A stretch of 64,000 bases of DNA, taken from Trifolium pratense. Taxonomy: Eukaryota; Streptophyta; Magnoliopsida; Fabales; Fabaceae. Shown piece after piece: positions 36,001 to 46,250 of the stretch (position 1 is its first letter; every line of letters starts with the position of its first letter). The position numbers were made by a program, and so were the translations under genes. The notes under the pieces were generated by a model. That model was not told the origin of the DNA, made no database searches, and saw nothing but the letters and a program-made list of their open reading frames with translations. The DNA is taken from positions 8,184,001 to 8,248,000 of the forward strand of contig NC_060060.1 in NCBI RefSeq assembly GCF_020283565.1. Reading direction: 5' to 3'.

Positions 36001-36276
36001 ATCATCGTTCCCAACAAGTATTGATTATAAACCAGATAGGGCAAATATGTTGGAATGAAAATTCCAAAAAATGTTTTAAAATATTGGTACTAAACATGAT
36101 ATTGGACATAACACATTTTGCATAATTAAGGTTGTTTTTGTTTTTCAATGATCAAGAACGAGAAAAATGAGTAAAGTTGTACCTCTTTTTCAAGCAAAAG
36201 ATTGAATGTTCTTGACAAATAAAAAATGAAAAAATGGGACTGTATTGTTCTTGAGGCCAGAAAAACTGTTCATTAC

Positions 36277-36380
36277 CTTCCAGGAAGCATCATGAAGGAC
36301 TTTGTAATGTTCGACAACTTTCTTCTGAAACTCGAGCTTTTCATATCTTTCATCACCATACCCTCTCTTTCTGCAGCTTT
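36277..36380 (-). pseudogene. Broken thymidylate kinase exon
   Basis: Minus-strand sequence reads RGYGDERYEKLEFQKKV then EHYKVLHDASWK, strongly resembling the late part of plant dTMP kinase. It is bounded by an acceptor-like CACATTCAG and a donor AAG|GTAATG. One base appears to be missing near the start: GCTGCAGAAAGA is in a different frame from GGGTATGGTGAT. The exon therefore cannot be translated as in the family. No other thymidylate kinase exon is seen nearby; element A starts 150 bp to the right. Confidence 0.6.
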
Positions 36381-36530
36381 CTGAATGTGCAAAGAATATA
36401 AATAAGCAAAACAGGGAAACATGCATAACCAAGCTCAAACAATGTAACCCATCAATAGTGAAAAAAAGTTAGAAGATCAAGGTATCCCTTTCGAAGCAAG
36501 AGAGCTGAAACCATTTATGTATTAGGACTT

Positions 36531-37541
36531 TGTTGGATATTTGAATTGGCTTAATTTTGCTAAAACAAATATACTAACAAGATGTTGGAAAACATGTTAC
36601 AACATCATATTTATTCAAGGAAATCTCGCGCATTTATGAGAGCATCTGCTATATATGGAAATCCACTTAAAGAGCACGCTCAATGGAGATTTGATCTGAT
36701 CAGGAGCTTTAAGGATAAGACAAACTTAATGAAATAGCTGGATGACTTATCCTATCTTATAAAGTCCTCAAACACTTTTGGAAAGTCCTGATATATCCTT
36801 AATGAAGATTGAAAAAGCATCAGATCACACTTTATGATTCTCAAGGAGCGTCTGAGCATTTGTGAAGTAAGAGGAGCGTGCTAGATCATTATATATACGA
36901 AGACCAAACAGAAGACTAAGTATCAGATTGAAAAATATTAGTTACACATATTGAGTCTTTGTTGAGTCTTTTATTGTTTGATTGTAATTCTTGCTTGTGG
37001 ATTCTATAACACGAGTTAAGAAGTAAGTTTATTATTTTAAGGTGACTCCTAAGCTTTGAAGTACGGAGTTTACCGTGTGTGATTCACTTGAAGCTTTTAA
37101 GCAAAAGTGAAGTGTTGTCTTGGCAAGTTGTCGCCACATCATTCCTAACATTGTATAATCAACACAGGTTGTGTTGTGTGAGTGGAAGTGAGATGGGATC
37201 TCATGTCTAGGAGTTCCTAGGCAGAAGTTGCATGAGTAGTGTCGAGGTTATAAGGCGTAAACCAAGGGTTTGCTGGAGGTCTTAGTTTAAGGCGTAAATC
37301 CTAGGGTTTGCTGGAGGTCTTAGTAACTAGAGCTATTAGTGGATTTCCTTCCTGGATTGGTATCCCCCAGAGTAGGCAGTTGGCTGAACTGGGTTAACAA
37401 TTACTTATGTCAGTTATTTATTCTCTGTCAGTTTTTTTTTATATGTTATATACGATGCGCCAACAATAGAAAACAACATTATTCACAAAGTAGTTGTTGG
37501 GACATCTTCGGCAACATCATTCTAGTGATACCAGAATTTCA
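36531..37541 (+). repeat. 5' LTR of element A
   Basis: 1011 bp, TGTTGGATATT...CAGAATTTCA. A TATA-like TTATATATACG lies near 36888. Near the 3' part is a tandem pair of about 35-bp units (AAGGCGTAAA...GGGTTTGCTGGAGGTCTTAG, about 37252-37322). Confidence 0.95.
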
Positions 37542-37542
37542 A

Positions 37543-37556
37543 TTGGCATCAGAGCA
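37543..37556 (+). other. Primer-binding site of element A
   Basis: TTGGCATCAGAGCA directly after the 5' LTR. It resembles the TGGTATCAGAGC site complementary to initiator tRNA-Met, with T-to-C at the fifth base of that motif. Confidence 0.7.
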
Positions 37557-37610
37557 GACACCCTGTTCTGTTATTTTGGGTGAGCTCCAGGGAGAGTACT
37601 TTCTGGTACA

Positions 37611-40600
37611 ATGGAAAAAGAAGGAGGGTCAGTGTCTAAACCCCCTTTACTGACAGGTCCTGAGAACTATGATTATTGGAAATCTCGTATGGAGGCTTTC
37701 ATAAAATCAATTGACAGCAGGACATGGAAGGCTGTGTTACGTGGATGGGAACCACCAATGGTTCTTGACAAAGATGGCAATAAAACTGATGTTAAGAAGC
37801 CACATGATGAATGGACAAAAGATGAGGATGATCTGGCACTTGGCAACTCCAAAGCCTTGTATGCAATTTTTAATGGTGTGGATGCTAACATGTTTAGGCT
37901 TGTAAAGAGATGTGTTACTGCTAAGCATGCCTGGGAAATTCTAAGAAAGGCTCATGAAGGAACATCAAAAGTAAAGCTATCTAAGCTTCAGATGCTTAAA
38001 ACTAATTTTGAGAATCTCAGAATGAAGGAGGAAGAAACCATTCATGACTTTCAAATGAATGTGCTTGATTTCGCAAATTCATTTGATGCGCTTGGAAAAC
38101 CTATCTCAGATGAGGAGTTAGTTGGAAAAATACTCAGATCTTTGCCTAAAAGATTTGATATGAAGGTGACAGCCATTGAGGAGGCTCATGATCTCTCCAG
38201 CCTAAACTTAGATGAACTCATAGGATCACTTCAGACCTGTGAAATTGGCTTGAACAGGAGGAATGAAAAGAAAGATAAGAATCTAGCCTTTTCCTCAAAA
38301 AGCACTGCTGATGACTTACAAGTTGAATCTGAAGGAGAAGAAAGCTTAGTTGAGTCTATGGCTATGCTTGGGAGACAATTCAACAAGTTGATGAAGAAAG
38401 TAGATCAAAGGTCCAAGCCAAATGGTCGATTTCAACAACAACAAACAGTCCAGTTCTCAGAAAAAGGCAAATGAAGATGAAAGGGGAGTTAGATGTCATG
38501 AATGTGAAGGTTTTGGCCATATCAGACCTGAATGTCCAACCTTTCTAAAAAGGCAAAAGAAAAGTCTTGTGGTTTCATGGTCTGATACAGATTCAGAGGA
38601 GGAAGAATCTGCCAAATTTGTTAATGCTTTAACAGGGGTTTGTGTATCTGACTTAGAATCATGTGATGAGGAGGTAACTTATGAGGAACTAGCTGCTACT
38701 TATAAAGATCTTCATAATAGAAGTATAAAAGTTTGCAAAGCATTAGAGAAACAAAAGAAGATCAATGGTAAACTACAAGCTGAGAAAAATGACTTACTCA
38801 TGAACATTGATAATCTCAACATTAAGGTTGAAGATCAGAGTAGTCAAATTCAACAGTTGGAAATGGAGAAGTCTAACCTCCTGTGTAAAGTTGCTGAACA
38901 GAATGAAGAAGTAACCAAATTAAATGCTGATTTGGATCAAGTCACAAAAGTGGCTAAAATGATGACCAAAGGTACTGATGCCTTTGAGGAAATGTTACAG
39001 AGACAAAACTATGGGAAACCTAAGCCCATTGGTTTTGAACATGAAAGAGTAAAGCAGCAGATGAAGTTCAACAATGCTACTATACATACTCCAATCAGCA
39101 GCACGTTTGTGTCAGGAGGATTGTCGCAACATCTGATGGGACATCCTATGCCCAGGTTCTATAACTGGACATGTCATCATTGTGGCAGGAAAGGACACGT
39201 TAGGCCTTTCTGCTATAGGTTGCACGGATATCCAAGGAGAGTTCATCAAGAAAGCTATACACCTGCTTTCCCTAATGTTACAACCAGAATGGAATGGAGA
39301 GAAAAGAAGAAAATCACAGGTCTAATAGCTCATACATCCTTGAGAGCTTCATCAAGTGAAACCTGGTACTTTGATAGTGGCTGTTCTAGACACATGACAG
39401 GTGTTGAACACTATCTTGAAGACTTGAAATCTTATGCTACCAGCTTTGTGACCTTTGGAGATGGAGCCAAAGGAGAGATCAAGGGAGTTGGTAAACTTGC
39501 AAACCATGGCTTACCAAAGCTAGATAATGTGCTGCTTGTAAAAGGGCTTAAAGCTAATCTAATCAGCATAAGCCAACTTTGTGATCAAGGCATGAAAGTT
39601 AACTTCACAAAAGCTGAATGCCTAGTTACAAATGAGCAAGGAGAGCTGTTGATGAAAGGAGTAAGGTCAAGAGACAACTGCTATCTCTGGATCCCTAAAG
39701 AAGAAGATGTATCAACATGTCTTATTAGCAAAGAAGATGAGGTAAAGTTGTGGCACCAAAAACTTGGCCACCTGCACCTCAAAGGCATGAAGAAGGCAAT
39801 AGCTAAAGAGGCTATCAGAGGAATTCCAAAGCTCAAAATAGAGGAAGGAAGTATATGTGGAGAATGTCAAATAGGGAAGCAGACAAAGATGTCGCATCCA
39901 AAGTTGCAACATCTTACCACAACAAGGGTACTAGAATTGCTGCACATAGACCTGATGGGGCCAATGCAAGTAGAGAGCCTTGGAGGAAAAAGGTACGCGT
40001 TCGTCATGGTAGATGATTTTTCAAGGTTCACATGGATTGAATTTCTAAAAGACAAATCTGAAAGTTTTGATGCATTCAAAGAACTTTGTCTTCAACTCCA
40101 AAGAGAAAAGAACTCTGCTATTGTAAGGATACGAAGTGATCATGGTAAAGAGTTTGAGAATGCAAGCTTTCTTGAATTCTGCATCTCTGAAGGAATCAAG
40201 CATTAATTCTCAGCTCCAATCACACCTCAACAAAATGGTGTTGTTGAGAGGAAGAACAGGACAATACAAGAGTCAGCTAGAGTGATGTTGCATGCAAAAC
40301 ATCTTCCAAATCAATTCTGGGCTGAGGCCATGCATACTGCTTGTTATATTCACAATCGTGTCACACTCAGAACTGGAACTTCTACTACACTATATGAACT
40401 GTGGAAAGGCAGAAAACCAACTGCCAAACACTTTCATGTGTTTGGAAGTAAGTGCTATATCCTATCTGATAGAGAGCACAGAAGAAAAATGGATCCTAAA
40501 AGTGAAGAAGGATTGTTTCTTGGATACTCAACAAACAGCAGGGCCTACAGAGTTTACAACCAGAGAACTAAGGTAATAGTAGAATCTATCAATGTTGTGA

Positions 40601-42204
40601 TAGATGATTTGACATCTGCTAAAAGAAGGACAAATGAAGTGGTTACTAATTCATGTTTTGTCTCAAAGGTTGAGCCTAAAAATGTAAAAGAGGCTCTCAC
40701 TGATGAGTTCTGGATAGAAGCCATGCAAGATGAATTAACTCAGTTTAGAAGAAGTGATGTGTGGGATCTTGTTCCTAGACCCAATGGTGTTAATGTCATA
40801 GGCACAAAATGGGTGTACAAGAACAAGTCAGATGAAAATGGTGTTGTAACAAGAAACAAGGCAAGGTTAGTGGCTCAAGGGTACACTCAGGTTGAAGGAC
40901 TTGATTTTGATGAAACATTTGCGCCTGTAGCAAGACTAGAATTTATTAGGCTACTCCTTGGTATAGCATGCATCTTCAAATTTAAGCTGTACCAAATGGA
41001 TGTCAAGAGTGCCTTTCTTAATGGGTACTTGCATGAAGAGGTTTATGTGGAGCAGCCAAAAGGTTTTGTAGATCCTGCCAATCCTGATCATGTGTACAAG
41101 CTGAAGAAGGCGCTTTATGGACTGAAACAAGCTCCAAGGGCTTGGTATGAGAGGCTGACAAATTTCCTTGTTAGTCAAGGATACAGAAAAGGAGGCCATG
41201 ACAAAACCTTGTTTGTCAAAGAACAGGAAGAGAAGTTGATGATTGCCCAAATTTATGTTGATGACATAGTATTTGGTGGAATGTCTGAAAAGATGGTGCA
41301 ACATTTTGTACAACAGATGCAATCAGAGTTTGAAATGAGTTTGGTAGGTGAGCTAACATACTTTCTTGGTCTGCAAGTCAAACAAATGGAAGACACCATA
41401 TTTGTCTCTCAAAGCAAGTATGCGAAGAATATGATCAAAAAGTTTGGAATGGACACTGCAGGACACAAGAGAACACCAGCTGCTAGTCATCTAAAGCTAA
41501 CCAAAGATGAAAATGGCATTGATGTTGATCAAAGCCTATACAGGAGCATGATTGGCAGTCTATTATATCTTACAGCCAGTAGACCAGACATCACCTTTGC
41601 TGTGGGTGTTTGTGCAAGATATCAAGCCAAGCCTAAGATGAGCCATCTTGTACAAGTCAAAAGGATTCTGAAGTATATAAAGGGCACGAGTGATTATGGG
41701 ATTTTGTACTCCCAGACAAAGAATTCAACTTTGGTAGGGTATTGTGATGCAGATTGGGCAGGAAGTGCTGATGATAGAAAGAGCACTTCAGGAGGTTGCT
41801 TCTTTTTGGGTGATAATTTAATCTCATGGTTCAGCAAGAAGCAGAATTGTGTGTCTCTATCTATTGCAGAGGCTGAATACATAGCTGCAGGAAGCAGTTG
41901 TTCCCAGCTGATGTGGATGAAACAGATGCTGAAAGAATATAATGTCGACCAAGATGTCATGACATTATATTGTGACAACTTGAGTGCAATCAATATATCA
42001 AAGAATCCAGTTCAACACTCAAGAACCAAACACATAGACATCAGGCATCATTTCATCAGAGACCTTGTTGAAGAAAATTGTGTGGAACTCAAGCACATTG
42101 GTACAAGTGAACATCTAGGTGACATTTTTACAAAGGTGCTTGATGCTAATCAGTTTGAATTTTTAAGGGGCAAATTGGGAATTTGCCTGCATGAAGAAGC
42201 ATAG
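37611..42204 (+). pseudogene. gag-pol of element A, broken in three places
   Basis: Gag starts at ATG 37611 (UBN2-type, [13 protein letters not shown]). Zinc knuckles [14 protein letters not shown] and [14 protein letters not shown] follow, with a coiled coil between them. Next come protease [13 protein letters not shown], the GAG-pre-integrase HHCC block (KLGHLHL, CGECQIG), integrase ([16 protein letters not shown]), copia reverse transcriptase ([16 protein letters not shown]) and RNase H ([10 protein letters not shown]). Lesions against element B: one extra T in gag near 38429 (frameshift); an in-frame TAA at 40204-40206 in integrase; and a 195-bp in-frame deletion at about 40624 between integrase and RT. 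It cannot make a full polyprotein. Confidence 0.93.
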
Positions 42205-44628
42205 CAATTACAGCAGTTGAGGCGTGCAAAAGGAAACCGTTTTCTCTCCCATCAATCAATACACGCTAATTTAGGGAAATCATTACAAACTTCCCTTAAA
42301 TGTGTCTGTACACGCAATCAATACACTTCCTCCCAAATCCTAATTTTTTATCGTGAACCCTATTCTTCCACTTCCAACTACAACTTTCATCCATTCAACT
42401 TCCAAAAACTTAAAAATCATCATCCAAACATGTCTGAATCTTCACAAACTACAAAGTCTGGCCGCTCTACTCGATCAAAGGCAAAGATCGATTCCTCGAA
42501 GATCATTAAGGACGCCGTCCCTGTTACAATTGTTCATGCTTCCAAACCCAAAGCTCAATCAAATGTCGCTGAGAAGAAAGGGAAAGGAAAATCTGTTGAG
42601 AAGAAGAAAACTCCAAAAGTAAGTGATGCTATCTCTCCATCTGGTAATAAATCTGAGAAAGGAACTTCTAAAAGGAATAGAAGGGATTATAAATCTAAGT
42701 TTTCTCTTTCTATGTCTGATTTGGTTTTTGAATCAAATGTTAACACATCTGAGAAAGCAACTGAAGTAGAATCTCAAAACCCTAAACCTGTGTCTGAAGT
42801 TGTTGAAACAATTGTTTCAACTGCTGGTAACCCTAGTCAAGAAAATTTGGGATCTGAAGCTGAAAAGAGAGATCTTAATTCTATGCCTGTTGAAACTGAG
42901 ATGGAAGACACTCCTACAGAGGTTGAAACAGAAACTGCTAATAAATCACCAACAATTGCTGAGATGGTGGCTGAAAAATCAACCCCTGTTGTTACTGAAG
43001 AAGTTGTCATGACAGATGTTGAAACATCTCTGAATGAGCAAGAGGAAGTTGAAACTGCTGAGGAAGAACCTGTGAAGGAAGCTGCTGTTGAAAAAGATGT
43101 TGAGACAACTGACACAACATCTGAGGCATCAGAAGAAGAAACTGGAACTGCTGATAAGGGTACTTCTGATGATGAAGGAGACACTCAGTCTGAAGAGAGC
43201 AACCAGTCCATCCCCACAGATGAGCAAGAGGTTGAAGCTGACAAGCCTGCAGAAGCTGAGAAGGAAACAGAAAAAGATGTAGTAGATGTTGATGATTATG
43301 TCACCACCAAGACTGTTGTAAAATCAACTGGTGGTATAACAAAAAGATTGAGAAGCTGTACAGGGAAGGCTGTGGCCACTGCAAGCAAGACTCCTGCACC
43401 AAGAGTGAAAACAAAAGGTGTTGGACCTATAAAAAGTTGGAGTAAGGTTCTTTCCCCTCCTGCCAAGAAGAAGGAGACACTGAAGAGAAAGAAGGAGTCA
43501 TCCAGTGACTCATATTATGATGCTGCTGAAGATGTTGCTAACATCTCATCTCCAAACCCTAAGAAGGCTACTGCAAAGAAGGTTCCTCAAGGTATTGAAG
43601 AAGCCCCATGTGATAACATTTCATTCCATCGTGCTGCCTTTGCACTGAGATGGGATTACATCTACCAGAGGAGGCTGGCTGTTGAAAGGGAATTGGCCAA
43701 AGATGCTCTAAAATGTCAAGACATCTTTGACTACATCAAGGAAGCTGGTCTGATGAAGACAGTCTGTGACTTCAGTCCCTGCTATGAGCTGCTGGTGAAA
43801 GAGTTTCTTGTAAACATCCCTGAAGAATGTGATAATCCACTGAGCAAGGACTACCACAAAGTTTTTGTCAGAGGTAAATGTATCAATTTTTCTCATGTTG
43901 TGATCAATAATTACTTAGGAAGATCTGTAGAACCTAAGGCTGAATTAGAGGTTGCTAATGATGTTGTGAGTGCTGAAATAACTGCTGGTAAGGTTAAGGT
44001 CTGGCCCACAAAGAAGCTGATACCCAGTAGTAAATTGAATGTCAAGTATGCCATCCTAAATAGGATAGGGTCAACTAATTGGGTACCAACTAAGCATGCA
44101 ACCAATGTTGCAACCAACCTGGGTAGATTTATATATGCTGTAGGAACCAAGGTTGACTATGACTATGGGACCTTTATTTTTGATCAAACCATTAAGCATA
44201 TTAGATCAACTGCTGTGAAGATGCCAATAGCATTTCCATCTTTGCTATGTGGAATTATCTTGGCCCAATATCCAGACATCAAGGTTGTGACTGACACACC
44301 AAAGAAGAGGGAATCTGGTTTCACTTTTCATCATAAGCTTTTTGGTAATCATAATGATACTGATCATGTTGGGACATCGGCTGCTGGAGCTGGTGTTATG
44401 ACCAAAAAGGAGATTATTGCTGGTTTAAAGGTTCAATGTCAGGAGATAGATAAACAGCAAGCTGAGCTTGAGGAAAGAAAGAAAATGTTCCTGAAGATGA
44501 TTGAAGGACTGGAAGCTGATGAAGTACCTGTCAAAGCTAGTGCAAATGTGGCTGCTGCAGGTGAACCAATGCAGATGAGGATGAAGGATATGATGAATGA
44601 TTTTGTAATCTTTTTTATGTTTTACTGA
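42205..44628 (+). CDS. Element A ORF3: in frame with pol after a leaky-type UAG
   Basis: The frame is continuous from the codon after the pol stop (42202-42204) to 44628. The first AUG, MSESSQ, is at 42430; from there it encodes 732 residues. The N-terminal half is Ser/Thr/Glu/Lys-rich and disordered-looking (basic start, then acidic repeats such as EEVETAEEEPVKE). The C-terminal part (after about residue 400) is a globular block resembling the Pfam 'putative plant transposon protein' family (FHRAAFALRWDYIYQRR, CYELLVKEFLVNIPEE, GSTNWVPTKHATNVATNLGR). The last residues differ from element B after an indel. It sits where Sireviruses carry their envelope-like gene. Function unknown; no clear membrane anchor. 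Confidence 0.8.
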   Translation, partial: QLQQLRRAKGNRFLSHQSIHANLGKSLQTSLKCVCTRNQYTSSQILIFYREPYSSTSNYNFHPFNFQKLKNHHPNMSESSQTTKSGRSTRSKAKIDSSKIIKDAVPVTIVHASKPKAQSNVAEKKGKGKSVEKKKTPKVSDAISPSGNKSEKGTSKRNRRDYKSKFSLSMSDLVFESNVNTSEKATEVESQNPKPVSEVVETIVSTAGNPSQENLGSEAEKRDLNSMPVETEMEDTPTEVETETANKSPTIAEMVAEKSTPVVTEEVVMTDVETSLNEQEEVETAEEEPVKEAAVEKDVETTDTTSEASEEETGTADKGTSDDEGDTQSEESNQSIPTDEQEVEADKPAEAEKETEKDVVDVDDYVTTKTVVKSTGGITKRLRSCTGKAVATASKTPAPRVKTKGVGPIKSWSKVLSPPAKKKETLKRKKESSSDSYYDAAEDVANISSPNPKKATAKKVPQGIEEAPCDNISFHRAAFALRWDYIYQRRLAVERELAKDALKCQDIFDYIKEAGLMKTVCDFSPCYELLVKEFLVNIPEECDNPLSKDYHKVFVRGKCINFSHVVINNYLGRSVEPKAELEVANDVVSAEITAGKVKVWPTKKLIPSSKLNVKYAILNRIGSTNWVPTKHATNVATNLGRFIYAVGTKVDYDYGTFIFDQTIKHIRSTAVKMPIAFPSLLCGIILAQYPDIKVVTDTPKKRESGFTFHHKLFGNHNDTDHVGTSAAGAGVMTKKEIIAGLKVQCQEIDKQQAELEERKKMFLKMIEGLEADEVPVKASANVAAAGEPMQMRMKDMMNDFVIFFMFY

Positions 44629-44756
44629 ACTTTGTTATTTGGTTTGTGGGTGTTTTGTGCCCTGGATTTTAGCACCTTCTGAGTGCATGGTCTGTACTTT
44701 GTTTAAATTCTGCACTTTGGATACTATACTTTCCTGTTTTGGCACATTTTGTGGCT

Positions 44757-45245
44757 AAAAAGGGGGAGTAGCATTTTGATTTGTTTGTTTCTGCTACATG
44801 TTGTTATGTCTTTTGTTATGACATGTTTTAAGTAGCAGTAAGCAAGTATTCAGGGGGAGTAAATTTTTTTTTTACCTTGAGATGATGCACAAGCTGATAA
44901 AGTCAGGGGGAGTTTGCTGCTGAATGGATGCTGCCCTGATTGGACGAACATGTGCTAGAAGATGTGCTCCCATATGTCACAACACCTTTGATGAAATATG
45001 ACATATGATATGATTAATCATTTGCTCTGATACCACGTTTTATTTTGCTCGAGGCTATTTGATGATAACTCCGCTACTGCTGCCTCTGATGCATATACTT
45101 TTCACCTATGTGAAATTTTGTTTAAATGATGCTCTAACATTCCTTCTTTTGTGTGATCATGGTGATTTGAAGGATTGCGCTTTTTATATCTCTCAAAGGT
45201 AATGGCCTGAAATTGTTTTAGCCAAAAATTGCCAAAGGGGGAGAT
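44757..45245 (+). other. Repeated polypurine tracts of element A
   Basis: Four GGGGGAG-containing tracts precede the 3' LTR: about 44757-44768, 44851-44860, 44901-44912 and 45233-45245. The last (AAAGGGGGAGAT) touches the LTR and is the likely primer for plus-strand synthesis. Multiple tracts are a known Sirevirus trait. Confidence 0.75.
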
Positions 45246-46250
45246 TGTTGGATATTTGAATTGGCTTAATTTTGCTAAAACAAATATACTAACAAGATGT
45301 TGGAAAACATGTTACAACATCATATTTATTCAAGGAAATCTCGCGCATTTATGAGAGCATCTGCTATATATGGAAATCCACTTAAAGAACACGCTCAATG
45401 GAGATTTGATCTGATCAGGAGCTTTAAGGATAAGACAAACTTAATGAAATAGCTGGATGACTTATCCTATCTTATAAAGTCCTCAAACACTTTTGGAAAG
45501 TCCTGATATATCCTTAATGAAGGTTGAAAAAGCATCAGATCACACTTTATGATTCTCAAGGAGCGTCTGAGCATTTGTGAAGTAAGAGGAGCGTGCTAGA
45601 TCATTATATATACGAAGACCAAACTCAAGACTAAGTATCGGATTGAAAAATATTAGTTACACATATTGAGTCTTTGTTGAGTCTTTTATTGTTTGATTGT
45701 AATTCTTGCTTGTGGATTCTATAACACGAGTTAAGAAGTAAGTTTATTATTTTAAGGTGACTCCTAAGCTTTGAAGTATGGAGTTTACCGTGTGTGATTC
45801 ACTTGAAGCTTTTAAGCAAAAGTGAAGTGTTGTCTTGGCAAGTTGTCGCCACATCATTCCTAACATTGTATAATCAACACAGTGTTGTGTGAGTGGAAGT
45901 GAGATGGGATCTCATGTCTAGGAGTTCCTAGGCATAAGTTGCATGAGTAGTGTCGAGGTTATAAGGCGTAAACCAAGGGTTTGCTGGAGGTCTTAGTTTA
46001 AGGCGTAAATCCTAGGGTTTGCTGGAGGTCTTAGTAACTAGAGCTATTAGTGGATTTCCTTCCTGGATTGGTATCCCCCAGAGTAGGCAGTTGGCTGAAC
46101 TGGTTAACAATTACTTGTGTCAGTTATTTATTCTCTGTCAGTTTTTTTTATATGTTATATACGATGCGCCAACAATAGAAAACAACATTATTCACAAAGT
46201 AGTTGTTGGGACATCTTCGGCAACATCATTCTAGTGATACCAGAATTTCA
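45246..46250 (+). repeat. 3' LTR of element A
   Basis: 1005 bp, about 99% like the 5' LTR by eye. A 4-bp deletion (CACAGTGTTG versus CACAGGTTGTGTTG) is the clearest difference. Confidence 0.95.

Larger units (their letters stand above)
36531..46250 (+). mobile_element. Element A: Ty1/copia LTR retrotransposon, Sirevirus type
   Basis: 9.7 kb with LTRs 36531-37541 and 45246-46250 (TGTTGG...TTTCA), primer-binding site, gag-pol, an extra ORF after pol, and several GGGGGAG tracts before the 3' LTR. Two zinc knuckles and a coiled coil in gag, the repeated purine tracts and the extra ORF are marks of the Sirevirus lineage. The LTRs differ at about eight bases plus a few small indels by eye, so the insertion is fairly young. 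Flanks are GACTT at the left and GAAAC at the right, so there is no target duplication. The gag-pol is broken. Confidence 0.93.

Noticed and set aside
42217..42429. TTG-initiated start for ORF3 of element A
   Set aside because: No evidence for non-AUG initiation; the open frame there is better explained by read-through of the pol stop.
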